Of a stretch of DNA of 7,237 nucleotides, positions 1 to 5,627 are shown in pieces (positions within the stretch are counted from its first letter, which is position 1; the number at the start of each line of letters is the position of its first letter). The stretch is from Deltaproteobacteria bacterium. GTDB taxonomy: Bacteria > Desulfobacterota > DSM-4660 > Desulfatiglandales > B25-G16. The stretch spans positions 831,151-838,387 of the forward strand of contig CP070660.1 in the NCBI GenBank assembly GCA_020355145.1. The letters run 5' to 3'. The notes under the pieces are model-generated. The model searched no databases. It was not told where the DNA came from and was given only the letters and a program-made list of their open reading frames with translations. Position numbers and translations under genes: made by a program.

Positions 1-35
1 AACCCATTCTTTCTTTTATTAGCGGCAAAAACAGG

Positions 36-74
36 AGTGCCATCTTTTATAGTCAAAAAGACTGGCACTTTTTT
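36..74 (+). terminator. Rho-independent terminator-like hairpin for an upstream gene
   Basis: AGTGCCA (36-42) pairs with TGGCACT (63-69), and an inner AGTC (51-54) can pair with GACT (60-63, sharing one base). The hairpin runs directly into six T (69-74) and a further T-rich stretch. It probably ends a transcript coming from left of the window and separates it from the mraZ promoter. An A-run on the 5' side (27-31) means it could also act weakly on the opposite strand. The stem carries a 5' bulge, so strength is uncertain. Confidence 0.6.
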
Positions 75-298
75 ATTTATTTTCTCTTAGATGTAAAAAA
101 GAAACGGGTTCTTTGATATATCCCAATAGAAACTCCAGACACCTTTGGGAGGGTGTACGCTTGGTATATATTGTGTCTGCCAGTCTTATAGACCGAATAT
201 ATTGTGTTTAAGGGGTTATTTGGAGTTCAGTCGAGATTTAACCGCATGTATAGGCAAGATTAAAATAATCATTAATTAAAAAATTTTAATTTTTTTTC
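75..298. other. Non-coding leader region upstream of mraZ
   Basis: No reading frame here has a convincing start, ribosome site and length. It holds a small hairpin (ACACC 139-143 with GGTGT 152-156), the direct repeat at 166-207, and an extreme AT tract at 261-298 with only two G/C bases. The AT tract includes an ATTAAAA/TTTTAAT inverted repeat (275-281, 284-290) and a T-run (290-297). Because the tract lies immediately before a TTGACA hexamer, I read it as an UP-element-like or curved-DNA promoter enhancer, although a weak terminator is also possible. Confidence 0.45.
166..207 (+). repeat. Spaced 11-bp direct repeat flanking a small dyad
   Basis: ATATATTGTGT occurs exactly at 166-176 and again at 197-207, a 31-bp offset, close to three helical turns. 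Between the copies is a short dyad, GTCT (183-186) with AGAC (190-193). The arrangement suits a pair of protein-binding half sites on one face of the DNA, about 90-130 bp before the mraZ promoter. No known regulator is recognised, and chance is possible in AT-rich DNA. Confidence 0.4.
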
Positions 299-326
299 TT
301 GACAATAGGATTTTTTTATTTAAAAG
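299..326 (+). promoter_or_regulatory. Putative sigma-70 type promoter of the dcw operon
   Basis: A perfect -35 hexamer TTGACA (299-304) is followed, after 16 bp, by TAAAAG (321-326), a 4-of-6 match to TATAAT. Nearly pure A/T DNA (261-298) lies directly upstream and would serve as an UP element. The proposed -10 overlaps the first GTGGG box of the MraZ operator, so bound MraZ would hide the promoter. The -35 is clear. The -10 is weak, and other AT hexamers at 317-325 would give spacers of 12 to 15 bp. Initiation near 333 would leave a leader of roughly 24 nt. Confidence 0.55.
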
Positions 327-350
327 TGGGGAAAAGTGGGACAAAGTGGG
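321..350 (+). promoter_or_regulatory. MraZ operator: three 10-bp-phased GTGGG boxes
   Basis: Three consecutive 10-bp units, TAAAAGTGGG, GAAAAGTGGG and ACAAAGTGGG, put GTGGG at 326-330, 336-340 and 346-350. A degraded fourth unit ending in ATGG overlaps the start codon. MraZ from E. coli and Mycoplasma is known to bind tandem TGGG/GTGG-type boxes of about this period in front of its own gene. Position, period and core sequence all match, so autoregulation is inferred. The third box lies where the ribosome binding site should be, five bases before the ATG. Confidence 0.8.
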
Positions 351-356
351 ACAATA

Positions 357-815
357 ATGGACAATACCATCACACACCTCTTTGAGGGTAGATCGAGACA
401 CACACTTGATGAAAAGGGGAGATTAGCTGTCCCAGCTCGGTTCAGGGAGATCTTGAAAAAAAGGGGTGATTCATCCCTTGTGGTTACCAATCTCAGCAGC
501 TGTTTGGTGGCCTTTGCCACGGATGATTGGCAAAAGATAAAGGAAAAGGCCATAAATCTCCCGCTCTTTGATTCTGCGGCCAACATCTATATCCGCTATT
601 TTATATCCGGTGCCATAGAGTGTCCATTAAAACAGGGCCGGATTTTGATTTCTCCGGACCTGAGACAGTTGGCTGGGTTAAACAAAGAGGTGGTCTTGGT
701 CGGCCATCTAACCAGGTTTGAGATCTGGGATAAGGCAAGATGGGAGGAAGAGTTTGAAAGGGACAAGGAATCCTTTCCCAAGATAAGCCAATCTCTTACC
801 GATCTTGGAATCTGA
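357..815 (+). CDS. mraZ: Transcriptional regulator MraZ
   Basis: MraZ is a DNA-binding protein of the AbrB/SpoVT fold that forms rings and regulates the dcw cluster. The 152-residue product has the family's two related half domains. The first carries DEKGRLAVPARFR (residues 18-30) and the second KQGRILISPDLR (92-103); the DxKGR-x-xxP-xxxR pattern is well kept in the first, while the second has lost the leading Asp. I chose the ATG at 357 because it places FEGRSRHTLDEKGR at the usual distance from the N-terminus. An in-frame GTG at 336 would add seven residues but lies inside the operator boxes and is less likely. The ribosome site is weak (GGGA at 348-351, from the third box). The gene is followed by rsmH after 12 nt. 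Length is normal for the family, and it is first in the cluster as usual. Confidence 0.93.
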   Translation: MDNTITHLFEGRSRHTLDEKGRLAVPARFREILKKRGDSSLVVTNLSSCLVAFATDDWQKIKEKAINLPLFDSAANIYIRYFISGAIECPLKQGRILISPDLRQLAGLNKEVVLVGHLTRFEIWDKARWEEEFERDKESFPKISQSLTDLGI

Positions 816-827
816 CAGGGGGACAAG

Positions 828-1763
828 ATGATCATCTCTCATCAACCGGTGATGGTTGATGAGGTTATTAGGTATCTGATTACCACTGCCGAGGGGATAT
901 ATGTTGATGGGACGGTTGGCACTGGTGGACATAGTCTGGAGATTTGTAAAAGGATAGCCCCTAAGGGAGAGTTGATTTGCCTGGATATTGATAAAGCATC
1001 AATAGGCTTAGCCAAGGAAAGGCTTTCTCCTTTTGGCCAGAAGGTCAAGATAATCAAGGAGAGCTACGTTGATTTAGACAAGGCACTTAAAAGAGTAGGA
1101 ATTGATAAGGTAAACGGCATTTTTTTGGATCTTGGTGTGTCATCATATCAGCTTGAGTCCTCCGGTAGAGGATTTAGTTTTCTAAGGGACGAACCACTGG
1201 ATATGAGAATGGACCAAGACACGGGTGTAACTGCCAGGGAGTTAGTTAACACTATTTCCATGGAGAGGCTGCAGGGACTTCTATGGGATTATGCCCAGGA
1301 AAGATGGGCCAAATTCATTGCCCGGGCTATAGCACAAGAGAGGCAAAAGGGGCCTATAGCCTCAAGCCTTCAACTGGCAAGGCTAGTTGAAACTGCTATT
1401 CCTGGCAAGCATCGTCCTCGGAAAAGACATCCAGCTACCAAGACCTTCCAGGCCCTTAGGATAGCTGTTAATAGGGAACTAGACAATATAGGTGATTTTT
1501 TGGAGAAGGCCCCTCGATTGCTTTTAAAGGGGGGAAGGTTAGTGGTGATATCTTATCATTCATTGGAGGATAGACTTGTTAAGCACGCCATTCGTCACCA
1601 GGAGAAAGCCAACATTTACCCGCGAAGGCTTCCAGTTATTCCAGACAACAGGCCTCCCCTTATGAAGGCCTTGATGAAAAAGGCACTCAGGCCCAGCCAG
1701 GCAGAGATGAATATCAATCCAAGGTCCAGGAGCGCCACAATGAGGGTAGCGGAAGGGATTTGA
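828..1763 (+). CDS. rsmH: 16S rRNA (cytosine(1402)-N4)-methyltransferase RsmH (MraW)
   Basis: RsmH transfers a methyl group from S-adenosylmethionine to N4 of C1402 in 16S rRNA, at the P site of the small ribosomal subunit. The 311-residue length is typical. Family landmarks appear in order: HQPVMVDEV near the start, the SAM-binding loop DGTVGTGGHS (27-36), acidic LDID (52-55), DLGVSS (101-106), GRGFSF (113-118), PLDMRMD (123-129), HPATKTFQALRI (201-212), SYHSLEDRLVK (242-252) and the C-terminal RSATMRVAE. The start is supported by a strong AGGGGG (817-822) five bases before the ATG. It is cotranscribed with mraZ (12-nt gap), and ftsL begins right after its stop. Nothing is missing or truncated. 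Confidence 0.97.
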   Translation: MIISHQPVMVDEVIRYLITTAEGIYVDGTVGTGGHSLEICKRIAPKGELICLDIDKASIGLAKERLSPFGQKVKIIKESYVDLDKALKRVGIDKVNGIFLDLGVSSYQLESSGRGFSFLRDEPLDMRMDQDTGVTARELVNTISMERLQGLLWDYAQERWAKFIARAIAQERQKGPIASSLQLARLVETAIPGKHRPRKRHPATKTFQALRIAVNRELDNIGDFLEKAPRLLLKGGRLVVISYHSLEDRLVKHAIRHQEKANIYPRRLPVIPDNRPPLMKALMKKALRPSQAEMNINPRSRSATMRVAEGI

Positions 1764-1764
1764 G

Positions 1765-2052
1765 GTGAGGGGAAGGAAAAGGGGAACTATGAGATTATTC
1801 CACTTTATCTTAATTATGCTTTTTCTATTTCTATTAGCGGGGATCTCTCATGTCTGGTTGAATTTCAAAAGGACCCAGATGGGTTATACATTGAGCCAAT
1901 TAAAAAAAGAGATACGACAGATTGAGGAATACAACCGAAAGTTAAAGCTGGAGATAGCCTATTTAAGATCCCCTGAGCATTTAGAAAAAAGGGCACTTAG
2001 GGAATTTGGTTTAATACACCCCCTGCCTAAACAGATAATCTTTTTGCCATGA
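1765..2052 (+). CDS. ftsL: Cell division protein FtsL
   Basis: FtsL is a small bitopic membrane protein of the divisome that pairs with FtsB-type partners and helps activate the FtsW/FtsI synthase. The product has a basic N-terminus (RGRKRGTMR), one hydrophobic transmembrane segment (about residues 11-31), then a charged heptad-like coiled-coil region (about 38-68) in the periplasm. It ends with LRSPEHLEKRALREFGL (67-83), the tail pattern seen in FtsL/DivIC proteins. Position between rsmH and ftsI is diagnostic, since sequence identity in this family is low. The start is ambiguous: GTG at 1765 lies one base after the rsmH stop with GGAAGGG upstream and gives a positively charged cytoplasmic end; ATG at 1789 with AAGGGG (1779-1784) would give 87 residues. 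The stop overlaps the ftsI start in an ATGA. Confidence 0.85.
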   Translation: MRGRKRGTMRLFHFILIMLFLFLLAGISHVWLNFKRTQMGYTLSQLKKEIRQIEEYNRKLKLEIAYLRSPEHLEKRALREFGLIHPLPKQIIFLP

Positions 2053-4070
2053 GCGTCAAAGACAGAAGATGGATAAGAATCAGGATCTATGTAACTGGGA
2101 TCTGTTTTCTCCTTGTTCTCGGTGTCCTATGCTTAAGGGCATATCAACTTCAGATCCTTGAAGGCAGTAAGCTTTCATCCCTGGCCAAGGAAGACTATAC
2201 AGGAAGGTTCACCCTTACTGCCCAAAGGGGGACCATCTTTGATAGGGACGGGAGGGAATTGGCCCTGAGTATTGATGTAGGCTCAATATACTGTTATCCA
2301 AAAAGGATAAAGGATCCATTGAAGACAGCGGCCCTTATTGCCAGCGCCCTCCATATAGAAAAGAGGGTTGTAGTGAAGAAATTACGTAGTCCTCGTCCAT
2401 TTGTGTGGATCAAAAGGAAGGTGACCCCAGAGGAGATTAAAAGGGTTAGAGCACTTAACCTACCCGGAATTGGGTTTACCAAGGAGAGCCGGCGCTACTA
2501 TCCCTGCATGGAAACAGGTGCCCATATTATAGGATTTGCAAGCCAGGACAATAGAGGCCTTGAGGGTATAGAGTTAAGATATAATAGTTATTTGGAGGGA
2601 CAAGAGATAAGGCTTAACAGGATTCATGATGCCCTTGGCAGGTCCCTTGTTTTTGATGGACCAGGGATAGATAAACAGGGTCCATTTGATCTCATTTTAA
2701 CACTGGATAAGGAGATAAGTTATAGGGCCCGGAAAAACCTAAAGGAGGCTGTAGAAAGATCAGGGGCAAGAAGTGGTATCTGTATAGTGATTATGCCCCA
2801 GACAGGCGAGATCCTGGCTATGGCAGTGGTGCCGGAGTTCAACCCAAATGTATTTTGGCATTTTAGACCCTATGAGTGGAGGAATAGGGCAGTTACTGAC
2901 TGCTTTGAACCTGGATCTACCCTGAAGGCATTTCTCTTGGCTGCTGCCTTAGAAGAAGGTGTAATAACCCCAGAGGCGGTCCTTAATTGTGAAAAGGGAT
3001 ATTACACTATTGGCAATTCTATCATTCATGATAGCCGCCCATTTGGGATGTTAAAGGTAAGCGAGATAATTAAATTTTCCAGTAACATAGGGGCGATAAA
3101 GATAGGTCAAAGACTTGGGGCAAGGCGCTTCAGCTACTATTTAAAGAGATTTGGTTTTGGGGAGAAGACAGGGGTAGATTTTCCAGGCGAAAGGAAAGGA
3201 AATCTAAAGTCTACCAAAGACACAAGCCTTATTGTTCAAAATACCCTATATTTTGGTCAGGGTATATCGGTCTCTCCCCTTCAATTGGCCATGGCCTTTG
3301 GGGCGATAGCCAATGGTGGACAACTCATGAGGCCTTATCTGGTAAAGTCAATCCTGGATCAGAGTGGTAAGCCAATAAGGAAATTTTATCCGGTAGTCAG
3401 GAGGGATATAATATCATCCGAGACAGCGAAAAAGGTAAGAGACATACTTGAGGGTGTGGTCAAAAAGGGGGGAACGGCCCCTAAGGCTGCGATAGAGGGA
3501 TATAATGTAGCTGGTAAAACAGGTACAGCACAAAAGGTCGATCCAATTAAGAAGACCTATTCGAATAAGAGATTTGTGGCCTTTTTTTGTGGTTTTGCCC
3601 CTTCGGACTCCCCTGCTATAGTAGTTCTGGTAGCCCTTGATGAACCAAAAGTGAGACCATACGGAGGGATTGTTGCAGCCCCTGTTTTTAGTGATGTTGG
3701 TGGCTGGACACTTAACCACCTCAACATAACCCCATCATTCCCGCCTGTCGCTGCTCCGCCCGCCTCGCAAGCCAGCCCGCCTGCTGAGCAGAGCGAGGCG
3801 GCCAGGGCGAGAGCGTTGCAGGCAGGTCAGCAAGATCTTTCCTATCCTGCAGAAGGTGATGAGGGAATAGTAGTGCTTAATCCTGATTTACCGGGTTCAA
3901 TACCCAATTTAAAGGGACTTGGGGTGAGAGATGTATTAAGAAAGGCAAGACGACTGGGCTTGAAGGTTGTTGTCAAGGGAAGCGGGCTGGCTGTGGAACA
4001 GACTCCAGCACCCGGCACATCCTTAAAAGAACAAAGATTACTCACGGTCACATTTAAACCACCATGTTGA
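2049..4070 (+). CDS. ftsI: Septal peptidoglycan D,D-transpeptidase FtsI (PBP3-like class B PBP) with one PASTA domain
   Basis: FtsI cross-links peptidoglycan at the division septum and is anchored in the inner membrane with its catalytic domain outside. The 673-residue product has a basic N-terminus and one membrane segment (about 12-30), then the PBP dimerisation domain with RGTIFDRDG (60-68), ESRRYYP (146-152) and GLEGIE (170-175). The transpeptidase domain has all three catalytic motifs: S290-T-L-K293 (nucleophile Ser290), SSN (344-346) and KTGT (490-493). A C-terminal PASTA domain covers about 614-670. PASTA-bearing FtsI is known from Gram-positives (SpoVD/PBP2X types) and from several deltaproteobacterial lineages. 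The start overlaps the ftsL stop (ATGA) without a clear ribosome site, which implies translational coupling. The odd part is the linker, residues 565-593, a Pro/Ala/Gln-rich stretch encoded by a GC-rich palindrome that looks inserted. The frame stays open throughout. SpoVD is an alternative name, but the dcw position favours FtsI. Confidence 0.95.
   Translation: MSVKDRRWIRIRIYVTGICFLLVLGVLCLRAYQLQILEGSKLSSLAKEDYTGRFTLTAQRGTIFDRDGRELALSIDVGSIYCYPKRIKDPLKTAALIASALHIEKRVVVKKLRSPRPFVWIKRKVTPEEIKRVRALNLPGIGFTKESRRYYPCMETGAHIIGFASQDNRGLEGIELRYNSYLEGQEIRLNRIHDALGRSLVFDGPGIDKQGPFDLILTLDKEISYRARKNLKEAVERSGARSGICIVIMPQTGEILAMAVVPEFNPNVFWHFRPYEWRNRAVTDCFEPGSTLKAFLLAAALEEGVITPEAVLNCEKGYYTIGNSIIHDSRPFGMLKVSEIIKFSSNIGAIKIGQRLGARRFSYYLKRFGFGEKTGVDFPGERKGNLKSTKDTSLIVQNTLYFGQGISVSPLQLAMAFGAIANGGQLMRPYLVKSILDQSGKPIRKFYPVVRRDIISSETAKKVRDILEGVVKKGGTAPKAAIEGYNVAGKTGTAQKVDPIKKTYSNKRFVAFFCGFAPSDSPAIVVLVALDEPKVRPYGGIVAAPVFSDVGGWTLNHLNITPSFPPVAAPPASQASPPAEQSEAARARALQAGQQDLSYPAEGDEGIVVLNPDLPGSIPNLKGLGVRDVLRKARRLGLKVVVKGSGLAVEQTPAPGTSLKEQRLLTVTFKPPC
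3740..3826. repeat. GC-rich nested palindromic element embedded in frame in ftsI
   Basis: These 87 bases have 66 G/C (about 76%), against moderately AT-rich DNA on both sides. The core is a perfect 9-bp inverted repeat, CCGCCTCGC (3760-3768) with GCGAGGCGG (3793-3801). Its loop contains another palindrome, CTGCT (3781-3785) with AGCAG (3787-3791). The outer ends CCCGCCTG (3740-3747) and CAGGCAGG (3819-3826) pair at 7 of 8 positions, and most bases between outer and inner arms also pair with small bulges (for example CGCT with the AGCG side around 3749-3754 and 3811-3815). The length is 29 codons exactly, so the ftsI frame is kept. It encodes residues 565-593 between the catalytic and PASTA domains. 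This is the pattern of a REP/RPE-like mobile palindrome. Family membership is inference. Confidence 0.75.
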
Positions 4071-4077
4071 GTGAAGA

Positions 4078-4112
4078 GCAGTAGGCAGTAAGCAGCAAGC
4101 ATTAACGAGCAA
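4078..4112 (+). repeat. 7-bp tandem repeat filling the ftsI-murE gap
   Basis: Five diverging heptamers follow each other: GCAGTAG, GCAGTAA, GCAGCAA, GCATTAA, CGAGCAA, with a sixth partial unit CGAGA running into the murE ATG at 4118. They occupy most of the 47-nt space between the ftsI stop and murE. GCAGTAA-type heptamer arrays are, from memory, dispersed non-coding repeats in some bacterial genomes. The array sits where a Shine-Dalgarno sequence should be; only GAG at 4114-4116 remains, too close to the ATG to be good. Confidence 0.65.
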
Positions 4113-4117
4113 CGAGA

Positions 4118-5617
4118 ATGAGGCTTGATTACCTATTGAATGGGCTCAGTATCCTGGACTTACGGGGAGCGGGAGATATTGAGGTCAGAGGACTGACCAA
4201 TGATTCTCGAGCCGTCAAAAGGGGTTATCTATTTGTTGCTGTCAAGGGGAGTAATCAAGACGGCCACAGGTATCTTGCCCATGCCGTTCAGAGGGGTGCC
4301 CATGCATTAGTAGTAGAAGATATTGAAAGGGTCTTTAGGGGTGTAACCATTGTTAGGTTACCAGATACAAGGGTTGCCCTTTCTGATCTGGCTGCCCGGT
4401 TTTACAACTATCCTGCTAAGGACGTGAATCTAATAGGTATTACTGGTACTAACGGGAAGACAACAACAAGCTACCTCCTGGAGTCAATATTGAAAGAGGG
4501 GGAGAGCAATGTAGGGGTTATTGGGAGTATAGATTATAGGTTTAGAGGAAGATCACGTAAGGCATCATTAACCACACCTGAATCCACTGATTTGATGCGA
4601 ATTATTCGGGAGATGAGAGATGCTGGTGTGGCCGACATTATAGTGGAGGTGTCATCCCATTCTCTTGACCAGGGAAGGACAAGGGGTTTGAGTTGGTCAA
4701 GGGCACTATTTACGAATTTTTCAAGGGACCATCTCGATTACCACGCAACAATGGAGGATTATTTTAGGGCGAAATCCCTGCTCTTTTACTCCTTGGGACA
4801 GGACAGGGATAGAGATCAGGTAAAGGCGGTAATCAATATGGATGACCCAAAGGGCAGGGAGTTAGAAGAGATAACAAAGGCTTCTGTTGTGAGTTATGGT
4901 CTTGGAGATAATTGTCTGCTGAGGGCTGCTGATATTGAGACTGACGCTACCGGACTGCGTTTTAGATTGGTTACACCTTCGGGGAATATACCGATTACCT
5001 CCGCCCTTTTAGGCCAGATAAATGTCTATAACATATTAGGGGCTGCTGCCACTGCCTTTAGCCTCAATATAGATCTGGACCTTATTGCAAGGGGTATAAA
5101 AAGTCTTGCCTATATTCCTGGCAGGCTTGAGCGTGTAAAGAACAAAAGAGGACTTTCCTTGTTTGTTGATTACGCCCACAGTCCTGATGCACTGGAAAAG
5201 GTGCTTCAGGCATTGAGAAGGCTTACGAAAGGGGGGTTGATCACTGTTTTTGGATGTGGAGGTGACAGGGACAGGGGCAAAAGACCAGATATGGGTAAGG
5301 TTGCAGGAGACTATAGTGATCTCGTCATAATTACCTCAGACAACCCGAGGGGAGAGGATCCGGCAGAGATTGCCGATGATGTTGAACTCGGCGTAAAAGA
5401 GTCAGGCCTAAAGAGGATTGAATTGTGCCTCCCGAGGAGAGAAAGGGGCTATGAGATTGTCTTGGACAGAAGAAAGGCCATCCATGTCGCTATCAATATG
5501 GCTAAAAAAGAAGACATTGTCTTAGTCGCTGGTAAGGGGCATGAAGATTATCAGATTGTCGGAAATAGAAAGAGGTATTTTGATGATGTAGAGGAGGCGA
5601 CCCTGGCAGCGAGTTAG
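4118..5617 (+). CDS. murE: UDP-N-acetylmuramoyl-L-alanyl-D-glutamate--2,6-diaminopimelate ligase MurE
   Basis: MurE is a cytoplasmic ATP-dependent ligase that adds the third residue to UDP-MurNAc-L-Ala-D-Glu. The 499-residue length is typical. In order I see the N-terminal Mur domain (TNDSRAVKRGYLFVAVKG, 27-44), the ATP P-loop GITGTNGKTTT (107-117), TTPESTDL (152-159), EVSSHSLDQGR (177-187), and HLDYH...YFRAKSLLF (205-223) with Lys219 as the likely carbamylated lysine. These are followed by GRLERV (335-340), DYAHSPD (351-357), GCGGDRDRGKRPDM (379-392), DNPRGEDP (408-415) and GKGHEDYQ (472-479). The DNPR motif is the known marker for meso-DAP over L-lysine, so the cell wall is predicted to be of the DAP type. 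The ATG at 4118 gives the usual MRLDYLLNGL start, but its ribosome site is poor. murF follows after 10 nt. Confidence 0.97.
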   Translation: MRLDYLLNGLSILDLRGAGDIEVRGLTNDSRAVKRGYLFVAVKGSNQDGHRYLAHAVQRGAHALVVEDIERVFRGVTIVRLPDTRVALSDLAARFYNYPAKDVNLIGITGTNGKTTTSYLLESILKEGESNVGVIGSIDYRFRGRSRKASLTTPESTDLMRIIREMRDAGVADIIVEVSSHSLDQGRTRGLSWSRALFTNFSRDHLDYHATMEDYFRAKSLLFYSLGQDRDRDQVKAVINMDDPKGRELEEITKASVVSYGLGDNCLLRAADIETDATGLRFRLVTPSGNIPITSALLGQINVYNILGAAATAFSLNIDLDLIARGIKSLAYIPGRLERVKNKRGLSLFVDYAHSPDALEKVLQALRRLTKGGLITVFGCGGDRDRGKRPDMGKVAGDYSDLVIITSDNPRGEDPAEIADDVELGVKESGLKRIELCLPRRERGYEIVLDRRKAIHVAINMAKKEDIVLVAGKGHEDYQIVGNRKRYFDDVEEATLAAS

Positions 5618-5627
5618 AGGGGATTTA

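Noticed and set aside
153..191. Short leader-peptide-like frame starting with GTG at 153
   Set aside because: It has only 12 codons, and the GGGAGG that could serve as a ribosome site abuts the start codon with no spacing.
275..297. Terminator from the ATTAAAA/TTTTAAT inverted repeat and T-run
   Set aside because: The stem is A/T only and too weak; its place just before TTGACA fits a promoter enhancer tract better.
336..356. GTG at 336 as the mraZ start
   Set aside because: It lies inside the second GTGGG box, adds seven residues with no counterpart in typical MraZ N-termini, and the ATG at 357 gives the usual spacing to DEKGR.
3720..3840. Frameshift or chimeric join in ftsI at the abrupt GC change
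   Set aside because: The frame is continuous, the palindrome length is a multiple of three, and the PASTA domain downstream reads through correctly; an assembly artefact cannot be fully excluded but nothing requires one.
3414..4102. Minus-strand open frames opposite the ftsI 3' part (3414-3719 and 3842-4102)
   Set aside because: They are antisense to a fully conserved gene, show no recognisable motif or ribosome site, and are explained by the codon use of ftsI.
4078..4112. Possible CRISPR-like array
   Set aside because: The units are 7 bp with no spacers and diverge along the array; this is a simple tandem repeat.
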